Source: Sulfopaludibacter sp035606355
Lineage (GTDB): Bacteria; Acidobacteriota; Terriglobia; Bryobacterales; Bryobacteraceae
DNA: 60,540 nucleotides
Assembly (NCBI GenBank): GCA_035606355.1
Contig: DATNFO010000046.1
Location: 1-60,540 of the forward strand
Direction of reading: 5' to 3'
Shown here: positions 50,931-59,016 of the stretch, in pieces
How positions within the stretch are numbered: the first letter of the stretch is position 1
Layout: each line of letters opens with the position of its first letter
Translations under genes and position numbers: made by a program
The notes under the pieces: generated by a model
What the model was told of the DNA's origin: nothing
Databases searched by the model: none
The model's input: the letters and a program-made list of their open reading frames with translations, nothing else

Positions 50931-50975
50931 CGACCGCCCGGTCGCAAACTTTTGTGCGACCGGCCGGGAGGCCGG
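50931..50975. repeat. Short palindromes between beta-barrel gene and fabG
   Basis: CGACCG-CC-CGGTCG (50931-50944) and CCGGCC-GGGA-GGCCGG (50960-50975) are perfect hairpins. The second is identical over 16 bases to the core of the third palindrome at 45.0 kb. The second ends 3 bases before the fabG stop codon (50979) and may act as a bidirectional terminator between convergent genes. The rest of 50833-50930 shows nothing recognisable. Confidence 0.7.
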
Positions 50976-50978
50976 CCG

Positions 50979-51713
50979 CTACATATACATGCCGCCGTTC
51001 ACGCTCAACACGTGACCGGTGATGTATGCGGCGTCTTCGCTCGCCAGAAACTTCACGGCAGCCGCGATGTCCTCCGGTTTGCCCATACGGCCCAGCGGAA
51101 CACCCGCGAGGATTTTCGCTTTGACGTCGTCCGGCAGCACCGCCGTCATATCGGTCGCGATATAGCCAGGCGCAACTGCATTCACGGTGATGCTCCGGCC
51201 GCCCATTTCCTGCGCCAGCGACTTCGTCAGCCCGATCAGCCCCGCCTTCGACGCCGCATAATTTGCCTGTCCCGCGCTGCCCGCCAGCCCGACCACGGAC
51301 GCGATGTTGATGATCCGCCCCCAACGATTTTTCATCATCCCGGGAAGCACCTGCTGGATGCAAAGGAACGCGCCGTCGAGGTTGATCTTCAGCACCAGGT
51401 CCCAATCCGCCTGTTTCATGCGCACGGCCAGACCGTCGCGCGTGACGCCCGCATTATTCACCAGCACATCAATGCGGCCCTTGTCTTTCACCGCTTTCCC
51501 GAAAGACTCTTTGACGGACTCCGCCGACGTCACGTCCAGATTCACCGTCATCGCTTCGCCGCTGCACGCGCGAATCTCTTCGGCCACCTCTTCGTTTTTT
51601 TCGATTTCCGGCGACGCCACCACAATGTCGAAACCGGCCCGGCACAGCGTCAGCGCCGTTGCGCGCCCGATGCCGCGGCTCGCGCCCGTTACGAACGCAA
51701 CTCGATTGAACAT
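50979..51713 (-). CDS. fabG: 3-oxoacyl-[acyl-carrier-protein] reductase
   Basis: Reduces 3-oxoacyl-ACP in fatty acid elongation using NADPH. The 244-residue short-chain dehydrogenase has the nucleotide motif TGASRGIGR, NNAGVTRDGL, the catalytic Ser-Tyr-Lys (ASVVGLAGSAGQANYAASKA; YxxxK) and the C-terminal YITGHVLSVNGGMYM typical of FabG. Other short-chain dehydrogenases share the fold; the ending VNGGMYM and length favour FabG. No acyl carrier protein or other fatty acid genes are adjacent. It is transcribed left and may share a promoter region with nothing else. Confidence 0.92.
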   Translation of the reverse strand: MFNRVAFVTGASRGIGRATALTLCRAGFDIVVASPEIEKNEEVAEEIRACSGEAMTVNLDVTSAESVKESFGKAVKDKGRIDVLVNNAGVTRDGLAVRMKQADWDLVLKINLDGAFLCIQQVLPGMMKNRWGRIINIASVVGLAGSAGQANYAASKAGLIGLTKSLAQEMGGRSITVNAVAPGYIATDMTAVLPDDVKAKILAGVPLGRMGKPEDIAAAVKFLASEDAAYITGHVLSVNGGMYM

Positions 51714-51778
51714 GCTCTCTCCGTCAAAGTTTCAGATGTGAAACTCCATGATAACCGATGGCGGAGAGAGCCTCTACT

Positions 51779-53770
51779 CTACCGCTTCACTGCCGTGTAC
51801 AGCGTTTGCGAGCCCTGTGCGCCGCCCAGCGTGAAGGTCACCGGGACCGCATCGCTATCGGCAACATTCGGCACAACCACGTTGAACTGATACAGCCCCA
51901 CGTACGTGGGCGCCAGTCCGGCATACGACGTCTGAGCGGTAGTGCCGGCGAACTGAATCGAAAACGTGGACGCAAGCTGATTGACTCCGGGCACGATAAC
52001 GCCCGCAACCGGAATCGACGACGGGCTCACTGGCCCGAAACCGACTCCGTACAGCAGAATCGTCTCGCCCGGTTTCGCCTGGCTCGTCGCCAGTCCGGGG
52101 ATCGAGCCCGGCGGCAGCACGAATGTACCGTCGGCGTGCAGCGCCGCCACATACTGCTTCCCGTTGATCAGGAAATTCGCCGCGGGCGCCAGGAATCCCG
52201 GATTCAATGCGGCAACCGTTACCGGGTACGCCGCGCTGGTTCCGTTCGGAGTCGTCACTGTCAACGTTTGCGCTCCCGGAGCCACGCCCGCCGGAATCTG
52301 CACGTTCACCTGCCCGGACGAGATGTACCCCACATACGCCTTCGCTCCGCCGATGGTGACACTCGTGCCGTCCAGCGATGTAGGCGCGTTGCTACCGTTG
52401 AAGTCCGTGCCTGCCCAACTCCGCGAATTCGAACCAGCGAGATTTGAGCCGTAGATTTCGACCCAGGTGCCCGGCGCAACAGTCGCCGATCCGCCGAACG
52501 CCGTCGCGGTCAACACGCCCTGCGTCGTGCGTATGCTCGGCGCGCCCGCGCCCGTTCCGGGAACGGTGAGCACCAGCGAAAGGCTGTCCGCCAGCGCGTC
52601 ATCATCCGAACCATCGGTACGATTTGCGGTCATCGTCACGCGAACCATGCGCGTGCCGGCAGGCACCTTACCGCTCTGCGATTTCTGGATGAGCGCACTG
52701 CTGTTGTTGCGCTCCGCGGCCATTACCGGACCCAGCGTCGAACTGCCCAGCACCGTGCCTGACCAGTTCATGAACTGCGCCGTGATGGTCATGTTGTCGT
52801 TCTGCGAACTGAGGCCGCCGATCCACGCCGAAAATGCGAACGAGACCGAGCCGGCGTCGATAGCAGAAGCCGCGGCTGCAACATCGATATCCTGGTACGC
52901 ATTCGATGTCGGATTGTTAGGACCTCCGTAGAAGTACCAGCTTCCGCGGTCCGCCGGCCCCGGATCGGTCGGCGCCAGGTCGCTTTGGGCCGGATACGAG
53001 TCGAGCGAGAAATCGGCAGTGCGCACCCAGCCCGGAAGGTCCAGTGCCGGTTGGGGATCCGCTTTTGGATCACCCCCGAGATCGTTACCGTTCGGCCCTT
53101 CCGCGTTGCCGTTCACAATCAGGTTGGACCCGGAAAAGTTGGCAGGCGAAGCAGCGTCGTTCACCAGCATGAAAGAGATATTGTCGGCGGAGGCATCGCT
53201 GTTGCTGCCGCTGCTGCGCACCAGGTCAACTTCTACCGCGACGCTTCGCGCGCCCGCCGGCATTTGCCCGATTTTACGGCGGAGATACAGGCCGCTATCC
53301 TCCACATCAGTTGCCGCCAGAGGTCCGAGCGCAATGGTGCTCAAACTGGCGCCCGACGCATTCTGAATGGTCATGGTGACGTTCGACACGTCGCCGCCGA
53401 TAATGCCGACATACGCCGACGCGTCGAAGGATACGGTGCCCGCGTCGATAGCCGAAGCGGCGGCGGAAATATCGATCTTCTGCGTCAGCGTCGCTTTCGC
53501 GGTGTCCGATCCGGCGAAGTAATTCTTCCCGCGATTCGCCGGCCCGATTGTCCCCAGGCCCATGCGGTCTCCCGCGCTGTATAGGATCACGTTGGGCGAC
53601 CCGCTGATGGTCCACCCGGGAATGCTGGCGGGCGGCGAGCTACTCGTCGTTCCCGGACCCGATTCGGCGTCGCCGTTCACGACCAGGTTCTTCCCGTATG
53701 TTTGAGCAAAAGCTTCGCCCGAAAGTAAGAATGCCGCTGTAATGCTGACTGCTATCAGCCGGTGTGTCAT
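51779..53770 (-). CDS. Exported protein with TIGR03437 C-terminal domain and repeated beta domains
   Basis: A 663-residue secreted protein. A signal peptide (about residues 1-22, ending LLSGEAFAQ) is followed by two similar beta domains of about 190 residues each, both beginning with NLVVNGDAESG or NLIVNGNAEGP, like carbohydrate-binding or discoidin-like modules. The last 220 residues (TQGVLTATAFGGSATVAPG, VGYISSGQVNVQIPAGVAPG, LYGVGFGPVSPSSIPV) are the TIGR03437 acidobacterial domain. The ATG at 53770 was chosen for its signal peptide; a longer reading starts at 53851. Probably a surface or extracellular matrix protein. Ligand unknown. Confidence 0.85.
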   Translation of the reverse strand: MTHRLIAVSITAAFLLSGEAFAQTYGKNLVVNGDAESGPGTTSSSPPASIPGWTISGSPNVILYSAGDRMGLGTIGPANRGKNYFAGSDTAKATLTQKIDISAAASAIDAGTVSFDASAYVGIIGGDVSNVTMTIQNASGASLSTIALGPLAATDVEDSGLYLRRKIGQMPAGARSVAVEVDLVRSSGSNSDASADNISFMLVNDAASPANFSGSNLIVNGNAEGPNGNDLGGDPKADPQPALDLPGWVRTADFSLDSYPAQSDLAPTDPGPADRGSWYFYGGPNNPTSNAYQDIDVAAAASAIDAGSVSFAFSAWIGGLSSQNDNMTITAQFMNWSGTVLGSSTLGPVMAAERNNSSALIQKSQSGKVPAGTRMVRVTMTANRTDGSDDDALADSLSLVLTVPGTGAGAPSIRTTQGVLTATAFGGSATVAPGTWVEIYGSNLAGSNSRSWAGTDFNGSNAPTSLDGTSVTIGGAKAYVGYISSGQVNVQIPAGVAPGAQTLTVTTPNGTSAAYPVTVAALNPGFLAPAANFLINGKQYVAALHADGTFVLPPGSIPGLATSQAKPGETILLYGVGFGPVSPSSIPVAGVIVPGVNQLASTFSIQFAGTTAQTSYAGLAPTYVGLYQFNVVVPNVADSDAVPVTFTLGGAQGSQTLYTAVKR

Positions 53771-53880
53771 ATTGAGGCCCCCATGCCTCTGAAATATCCA
53801 ACGTCCATTTTTTCGCGAAAACGGCTCATCGCGACGTGCGAAAGAGCACATGATGCGCCCTGATACTATAGTGGATTCCT

Positions 53881-55326
53881 ATGGCCTATCGCGACCTGCG
53901 CGACTTTATCGCCGCGCTGGAGAATCAGGGCGAGCTGAAACGCATTGCGTTCGAAGTCGATCCCATCCTGGAAATTTCCGCCTTCGCGGACCGCGCGGTC
54001 AAGACCGGCGGACCGGCATTGCTCTTTGAAAAACCCAAGGGTTCCAGCGTCCCGCTGCTGATCAATGCCTTCGCTTCCATGAAGCGCATGGAACTCGCCC
54101 TCGAAGTAGATAGCGTGGAAGAGGTCGCCCGCCGGATCGTGGAATTCCTCGAAATGCGCATGCCCGAAGGCATCATGGGCAAGCTCAAGATGCTGCCGAA
54201 GCTGGCCGAAATGGGCGCGTTCTTTCCGAAGATCGTGGGCAAAGGCGCGTGCCAGGAAGTGGTCCGCAAAGACGGCTTTTCCCTGCTCGATTATCCGATT
54301 CTGCAATGCTGGCCGGACGATGGCGGCCGCTTCATCACCCTGCCGCTGGTCTTCTCTCGCAATCCGGAAACCGGCAAGCGCAACTGCGGCATGTACCGCA
54401 TGCAGGTTTTTGACGAACGCACCGCCGGCATGCACTGGCAAACCCACAAACAAGGCGCCGAGCACTACCGCCGCATGCAGCACCACGGCCGCAAGCGCAT
54501 GGACGTCGCAGTCGCCATCGGCGCCGACCCGGCCACCATGTACTCCGCGATTCTCCCGCTGCCGCCCGATCTCGACGAGATGATGATCTCCGGATTCCTG
54601 CGGCAAAGCCCCGTCGAGATGGTGAAGTGCCAGAGCTGCGATCTGGAAGTTCCGGCAAACGCCGAGATCGTGCTCGAAGGCTACGTGGAACTCGGCGAGC
54701 TGCGCACCGAGGGCCCTTTCGGCGACCACACCGGCTTCTACTCGCTGGCCGACGAGTACCCCGTCTTCCACGTCACCTGCGTCACGCAACGCCGCGACCC
54801 CGTCTACGCGACGACAATCGTCGGTCCGCCGCCCATGGAGGATTACTACATGGGCAAAGCCATCGAGCGAATCTTTCTGCCGCTCATGCGCATGCAACTT
54901 CCCGAGGTCCGCGACATCGCCATGCCGCCCGAAGGCGTGTTCCACAACCTGATCCTCGTCGCAATCCGCAAGTCATACCCCGGCCATGCGCGCAAAGTCA
55001 TGCATTCGATCTGGGGCACGGGCCAGGCGATGTTCTCCAAGGTGATCGTAGTGGTGGATGAATCCGTGGACGTCCAGAATTACTCTGAAGTCGCGTGGAA
55101 AGCGCTCAACAACATAGATCCCGAGCGCGATATCGAATTCGTCAAAGGTCCGGTCGATTCGCTCGATCACGCCAGCCGGCTGCCCAACTACGGATCGAAA
55201 ATGGGAATCGACGCCACGAAAAAATGGCCCGGCGAAGGCTTCACGCGGCCCTGGCCCGACGTCCTCAAGATGTCCGACGACGTTACAAAGAGAGTCGACG
55301 AACTCTACAAGCGCGCCGGGCTGTGA
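53881..55326 (+). CDS. UbiD-family decarboxylase
   Basis: A 481-residue protein of the UbiD family, prenylated-FMN-dependent enzymes that decarboxylate aromatic or alpha,beta-unsaturated acids; one member acts in menaquinone or ubiquinone synthesis. Key segments: QVFDERTAGMHWQTHKQGAE, GADPATMYSAILPLP, and the catalytic glutamate region LRTEGPFGDHTGFYS. The C-terminal WPDVLKMSDDVTKRVDELY is typical. Acidobacteria make menaquinone, so a role there is likely but not proven. No UbiX (flavin prenyltransferase) gene is nearby. Its TGA stop lies within the left end of a dispersed repeat. Confidence 0.88.
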   Translation: MAYRDLRDFIAALENQGELKRIAFEVDPILEISAFADRAVKTGGPALLFEKPKGSSVPLLINAFASMKRMELALEVDSVEEVARRIVEFLEMRMPEGIMGKLKMLPKLAEMGAFFPKIVGKGACQEVVRKDGFSLLDYPILQCWPDDGGRFITLPLVFSRNPETGKRNCGMYRMQVFDERTAGMHWQTHKQGAEHYRRMQHHGRKRMDVAVAIGADPATMYSAILPLPPDLDEMMISGFLRQSPVEMVKCQSCDLEVPANAEIVLEGYVELGELRTEGPFGDHTGFYSLADEYPVFHVTCVTQRRDPVYATTIVGPPPMEDYYMGKAIERIFLPLMRMQLPEVRDIAMPPEGVFHNLILVAIRKSYPGHARKVMHSIWGTGQAMFSKVIVVVDESVDVQNYSEVAWKALNNIDPERDIEFVKGPVDSLDHASRLPNYGSKMGIDATKKWPGEGFTRPWPDVLKMSDDVTKRVDELYKRAGL

Positions 55327-55600
55327 AAAAAAACGGCTGCTGTTCTCGTCGCGATCCATTCCCCTTTCGATACACCTTTTACCGCTCCCTCACGGTCGCG
55401 GCTCCGTTAGCAGAATCAACTACATACGGAGCCGTGACCGTGAGGGAGCGGTAAAAGGTGCCGGGGATTCGAGCGCGTTTTGAAGTCGGCATAAGACCAA
55501 GTCGATATTTTTTCACAACCCCGTAAGGGAGCGGTAAAAGGTGCCGGCGCTCGGAATGCGTTTGAATGCCCCAAAAAGCAATTCGATATTGCCGGCGTAA
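55321..55600. repeat. Dispersed palindromic repeat, locus D
   Basis: Same orientation as locus A. The palindrome is at 55373-55460 (CACCTTTTACCG to GGTAAAAGGTG, loop with AGAATCAACTACATA). The left end TGTGAAAAAAAA contains the ubiD stop codon, and TTTTTTCACAA (about 55508-55518) marks the right end, like terminal inverted repeats. A truncated tail unit follows (about 55519-55600, CCGTAAGGGAGCGGTAAAAG), as at locus A. It fills the whole gap between ubiD and the convergent permease gene. Confidence 0.9.
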
Positions 55601-55607
55601 GAGCAAT

Positions 55608-57044
55608 TTAGCCTGCCTTCCGCACACTGCGGCGCGAATACGCGAAGTAAATCACCTGGCCGATCAAAAACCAGACACCCAGCCGGAGCCAGTTCATCCA
55701 CCCGAGCGAATACATCATCGCGAAGTTGCACAGGATTCCGAGCATCGGCACCGCGGGCACCCACGGAGTACGAAACGGACGCGGCCGCTCCGGATCTTTG
55801 CGGCGCATCATCCACACGCCCGCGCATACAATCACGAAGGCGAAGAGAGTGCCGATGCTCGTCATACGCCCCACCACACTCAGCGGCAGAAACGCCGAAA
55901 ACGGTGCCACGAACAAAAAGAACAGCACGTTGCTGCGCCACGGCGTCCGTAGCCGCGGATGAATGTCCGAAAACACCTTCGGTACAAAGCCATCGCGCGA
56001 CATGGAATAAAACACGCGGCTTTGCCCGAGCAGCATCACCAGAATGACGCTCGTGAAGCCGCAGAGAATGCCGAACTTCACCAGATCGTTCATCCACAGG
56101 TACGGCGTCTGATCGATGGCCAGAGCCACTGGAGCCGCTACGCCGAGTTTCTGGTACGGCACCAGTCCGGTGAGCACATGGCCGAACAGAATATACAAAA
56201 CCGTGCACACCGCCAGCGACCCGATGATGCCGATGGGCATATCGTGCTTCGGGTTCTTGCACTCCTGCGCCGCCGTCGAAACCGCGTCGAACCCGATGTA
56301 GGCAAAGAAGATTGTGCCCGCGCCCATCATCACGCCGCTGAATCCGAAGCTGCCGAACTCGCCCGTATTCGGCGGAATGAACGGATGATAGTTCGCTGGA
56401 TGAATGTACCGCCATCCCACCCCGATGAATACCAACACGACCAGGAGCTTGATCGCCACGATCGCGGCATTCACGCGCGCCGATTCCTGCACACCCACAA
56501 TCAGCAGCATCGAGATCGCGAACACCACCACCACGGCGGGCAAATTCGCCCATCCGCGGACCATCGTGCCGTCCGGCAGCGCCGATAATTCGAACGGCCC
56601 CGCGATCCAACGCTCCGGCAGCGTGATTCCGAAGCTGTGCAGCAGCGAAACCAGGTACGCGGACCAACTGATGGACACGGTCGCCGCGCCCACCGCGTAC
56701 TCGATCACCAAGTCCCACCCGATGATCCACGCGATCCATTCGCCCAGCGTGGCGTAGGCATACGTGTAGGCGCTGCCCGAGACCGGGATCATGCACGAAA
56801 ATTCGCTATAACAAAGCCCCGCGAACGCGCAGCCCAGCGCCGCGACCACCATCGATAGCACTACGGCCGGGCCCGCGTTTTGCGCGGCAGCCAGGCCGGT
56901 CAGCGAAAACAACCCCGCCCCGATGATTGCTCCGATCCCTAGCGCCACAAGCTGCCCTGCTCCCAGGCTCCGCACCAACTGATTCGGCCCGCTCTCCGCC
57001 TCCCGAATCATCCGATCCACCGGCTTTGTCGAAAACATGCTCAT
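55608..57044 (-). CDS. APC-family amino acid permease
   Basis: A 478-residue inner-membrane transporter with about 12-14 hydrophobic helices. The first helix has the APC-family unwound motif GIGAIIGAGLFSLTGLAA. FAGLCYSEFSCMIPVSGSAYTYAYATLG and the substrate-binding helix region FFAYIGFDAVSTAAQECKNP are characteristic of cationic amino acid transporters (CAT/YfnA type). Substrate is probably a basic or neutral amino acid. The final helices lie near 400-460, and the C-terminal tail is short and basic (SRRSVRKAG). It is convergent with ubiD. Confidence 0.92.
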   Translation of the reverse strand: MSMFSTKPVDRMIREAESGPNQLVRSLGAGQLVALGIGAIIGAGLFSLTGLAAAQNAGPAVVLSMVVAALGCAFAGLCYSEFSCMIPVSGSAYTYAYATLGEWIAWIIGWDLVIEYAVGAATVSISWSAYLVSLLHSFGITLPERWIAGPFELSALPDGTMVRGWANLPAVVVVFAISMLLIVGVQESARVNAAIVAIKLLVVLVFIGVGWRYIHPANYHPFIPPNTGEFGSFGFSGVMMGAGTIFFAYIGFDAVSTAAQECKNPKHDMPIGIIGSLAVCTVLYILFGHVLTGLVPYQKLGVAAPVALAIDQTPYLWMNDLVKFGILCGFTSVILVMLLGQSRVFYSMSRDGFVPKVFSDIHPRLRTPWRSNVLFFLFVAPFSAFLPLSVVGRMTSIGTLFAFVIVCAGVWMMRRKDPERPRPFRTPWVPAVPMLGILCNFAMMYSLGWMNWLRLGVWFLIGQVIYFAYSRRSVRKAG

Positions 57045-57110
57045 ACCGCTATATGCATCGGGGGCCGCAAAATCTCACACGGGCGGCGCGCGCGGCTGTA
57101 AAATACCCGA

Positions 57111-57635
57111 ATGCTGCCCGTGCGACAGCCGGATTCCGCCGAATCGTCCTACCAGGACAATCTGGCGCTCGTCCGCCGCCGCATCGCGGGTTACGTGCAG
57201 CGCCGGCTGGTGCCGCACCGCGCCGGCTTCGACGACGCCGAGGACATTGCGCAAGCCTGCATCGTCGTTCTCATGGAGCAGTATCCGGCTAAGCGCGAAC
57301 TCGCCGAACTCACGGCCATCGCCATCGGCATCGCGCGCCACAAAATCGCCCGCTTCCTGCACGACCGCGATCGCATGCCCGCCCTCGCCGACGCGGAGGT
57401 TCCGGAAACCGCGCCGGGTATATTCGAGCAGGCAGTCGCGCGGCAAGCCATGGACCGCCTGCTGGGCGCGATGCTCAAGCTCCCGCCGCGGTGCCGCGAT
57501 CTCATTCGTCTGCGGCTGCTGGAGCAGCGCGATTATGCCGAGATCCGCATGCTGCTCGGCATCTCCGGAAATATTTACGAAATGACCCGCCGCTGCCACA
57601 GTGCCCTGCTCCGCCTGCTCGGAGGAATCCAATGA
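57111..57635 (+). CDS. ECF-type RNA polymerase sigma factor
   Basis: A 174-residue sigma-70 family protein. Region 2 lies at about 20-90 (FDDAEDIAQACIVVLMEQYP, where the -10 element is read), and region 4 at about 115-170 (LPPRCRDLIRLRLLEQRDYA, then IRMLLGISGNIYEMTRRCHS). Regions 1.1 and 3 are absent, as in ECF sigma factors. The downstream gene overlaps by four bases and encodes a likely membrane-bound regulator. The promoter it recognises is unknown. Confidence 0.85.
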   Translation: MLPVRQPDSAESSYQDNLALVRRRIAGYVQRRLVPHRAGFDDAEDIAQACIVVLMEQYPAKRELAELTAIAIGIARHKIARFLHDRDRMPALADAEVPETAPGIFEQAVARQAMDRLLGAMLKLPPRCRDLIRLRLLEQRDYAEIRMLLGISGNIYEMTRRCHSALLRLLGGIQ

Positions 57636-58798
57636 ACCGGCCGCCCGATTCGGAAATCGACGCCATGCTGCTGGCCTACACCACCGGCGAAATCACCCAG
57701 CCGGAGGAGCGTACACTTTTCGAAGCGGCGGCACAAGATCAGGACCTTTTCGACCGTCTGCTGGACCTGGAAAGCGCGCGCCAGGCAATCCGAAATCCCG
57801 AAGAGCGTCGCCGCGCGCTCGCGGTTCTCGACGCGTGGGGCCACACCGAAAGAACGGAGACCCTCGACGTGCCGCGAGCCGCCGCGGCTCTCCGCCAGCG
57901 CGCACAACGTCCGCCATCCCTGGCCGCCGATCTCGGCCGCAGCGTGGTTTCGACCATCACCACAACGGTCGTGCTGCGCCTCTGTTACGCCGCCATCACG
58001 GTGATCGGCGCCACTTTCGTGACGAGTGCGCCGTCCTACGAACCGGCGGCGAACCCCGGATCGTCGCCGGTCCCGCCGATTCTTCACCTGGTGCATGCCG
58101 CCATCGCCGCGCTGCTTCTGGCCGTGCAGTTCACGCCGTTTTTGCAGCCGCATCGCATCGACGCGCGCACGCACCCCATCGCGCAACGGTGCCTTGCGCA
58201 ATTTATAGCGGGCTGGCGCTTCGCGTGGGCTGCATGGCTGGCGTTGTATGCGTGGCTTTGGATCTTCGCGGTCTCCGGCGCAAATCCGTACCCGGTCGCG
58301 GATATTCTAAATTGCCTCACCGCGTTCCCGCTGTTCTGGGCGTTCTTCGTGCTTGACCAGCCCAGCGTCGCTATTCCCACGAACCCGCGCCGCACCGCCG
58401 CATTCCGCAAGGCAATCGGTGTGGTGTGGGGAATCGGAGCCGGAGTCGCCGTCCTGGCTGTGGCCGGCCGCGAGCATTTGTGGGGACTCAACGAATTCGG
58501 GCTTGTGTTCCAGGGTATCTACGTTGGCCTTTCGATCGCTTTCCTGGTCGGGCGCTTCGACAGCCACTGGATGAAGGTCCCGCGCTGGATGCTGGCTCCG
58601 CTTTACGGATACGCGCTGATCCAGATGATTTACGTGTTCTTTTTCAGGCTGCCGCCGGAATGGCAGATCTACACGTATGTGGTCGCGCTGCTGTTCAAGC
58701 TGTGCCTGTTTCTGGTGGTCACGCACCTGCTGCAGGCCGGGAATCTGGCGCGTTATCTGGAGGCCGCCGAAGACGGGAAGATCGGTCCGCCACAATAA
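57632..58798 (+). CDS. Multi-pass membrane protein, probable anti-sigma partner
   Basis: A 388-residue protein starting at the ATGA overlap with the sigma factor. The N-terminal about 100 residues are cytosolic and helical (DSEIDAMLLAYTTGEITQPE, ERTLFEAAAQDQDLFDRLL), resembling anti-sigma N-terminal domains but without the HxxxCxxC zinc motif. Eight or so hydrophobic helices follow (about 105-370). A multi-helix sensor is more than the single helix of most ECF anti-sigma factors. The pairing is inferred from overlap. What it senses is unknown. Confidence 0.75.
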   Translation: MNRPPDSEIDAMLLAYTTGEITQPEERTLFEAAAQDQDLFDRLLDLESARQAIRNPEERRRALAVLDAWGHTERTETLDVPRAAAALRQRAQRPPSLAADLGRSVVSTITTTVVLRLCYAAITVIGATFVTSAPSYEPAANPGSSPVPPILHLVHAAIAALLLAVQFTPFLQPHRIDARTHPIAQRCLAQFIAGWRFAWAAWLALYAWLWIFAVSGANPYPVADILNCLTAFPLFWAFFVLDQPSVAIPTNPRRTAAFRKAIGVVWGIGAGVAVLAVAGREHLWGLNEFGLVFQGIYVGLSIAFLVGRFDSHWMKVPRWMLAPLYGYALIQMIYVFFFRLPPEWQIYTYVVALLFKLCLFLVVTHLLQAGNLARYLEAAEDGKIGPPQ

Positions 58799-58865
58799 TG
58801 GCTGGGCTCGCGAAGCTATTTGCCACTCGAATCCCGCGATTGCTAAACTAAAGAAGTTCCTCGTG

Positions 58866-58939
58866 GTGGGCGTAGCTCAGCTTGGTAGAGCGCCGGATTG
58901 TGGTTCCGGTGGTCGAGGGTTCGAATCCCTCCGCCCACC
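58866..58939 (+). tRNA. tRNA-His (GTG anticodon)
   Basis: A complete cloverleaf: acceptor GTGGGCG/CGCCCAC, D-arm GCTC-AGCTTGGTA-GAGC, anticodon arm CCGGA-TTGTGGT-TCCGG with GTG, and T-arm GAGGG-TTCGAAT-CCCTC. A G at 58865 can serve as the G-1 needed by histidyl-tRNA synthetase, opposite C73. The bases after C73 read CCA (58940-58942), so the CCA end is encoded. The integrase gene lies about 75 bases downstream, in the position expected for an att site in the tRNA 3' end. Confidence 0.98.
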
Positions 58940-59016
58940 CCAAACAAAACAGAATACTTAAAAATTTTACTTACCTTGGACTTTGCGCTTATTTTGTCGC
59001 GTATCCGCGGGTAAAA

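Noticed and set aside
4066..55460. CRISPR array
   Set aside because: The palindromic repeats are far apart, in both orientations, and not separated by uniform spacers; no cas genes are in the window.
55513..56796. Minus-strand open frame in another phase across the permease and repeat
   Set aside because: The true permease frame (55608-57044) has regular hydrophobic helices; the alternative frame runs into the repeat and is rich in Arg, Gly and His.
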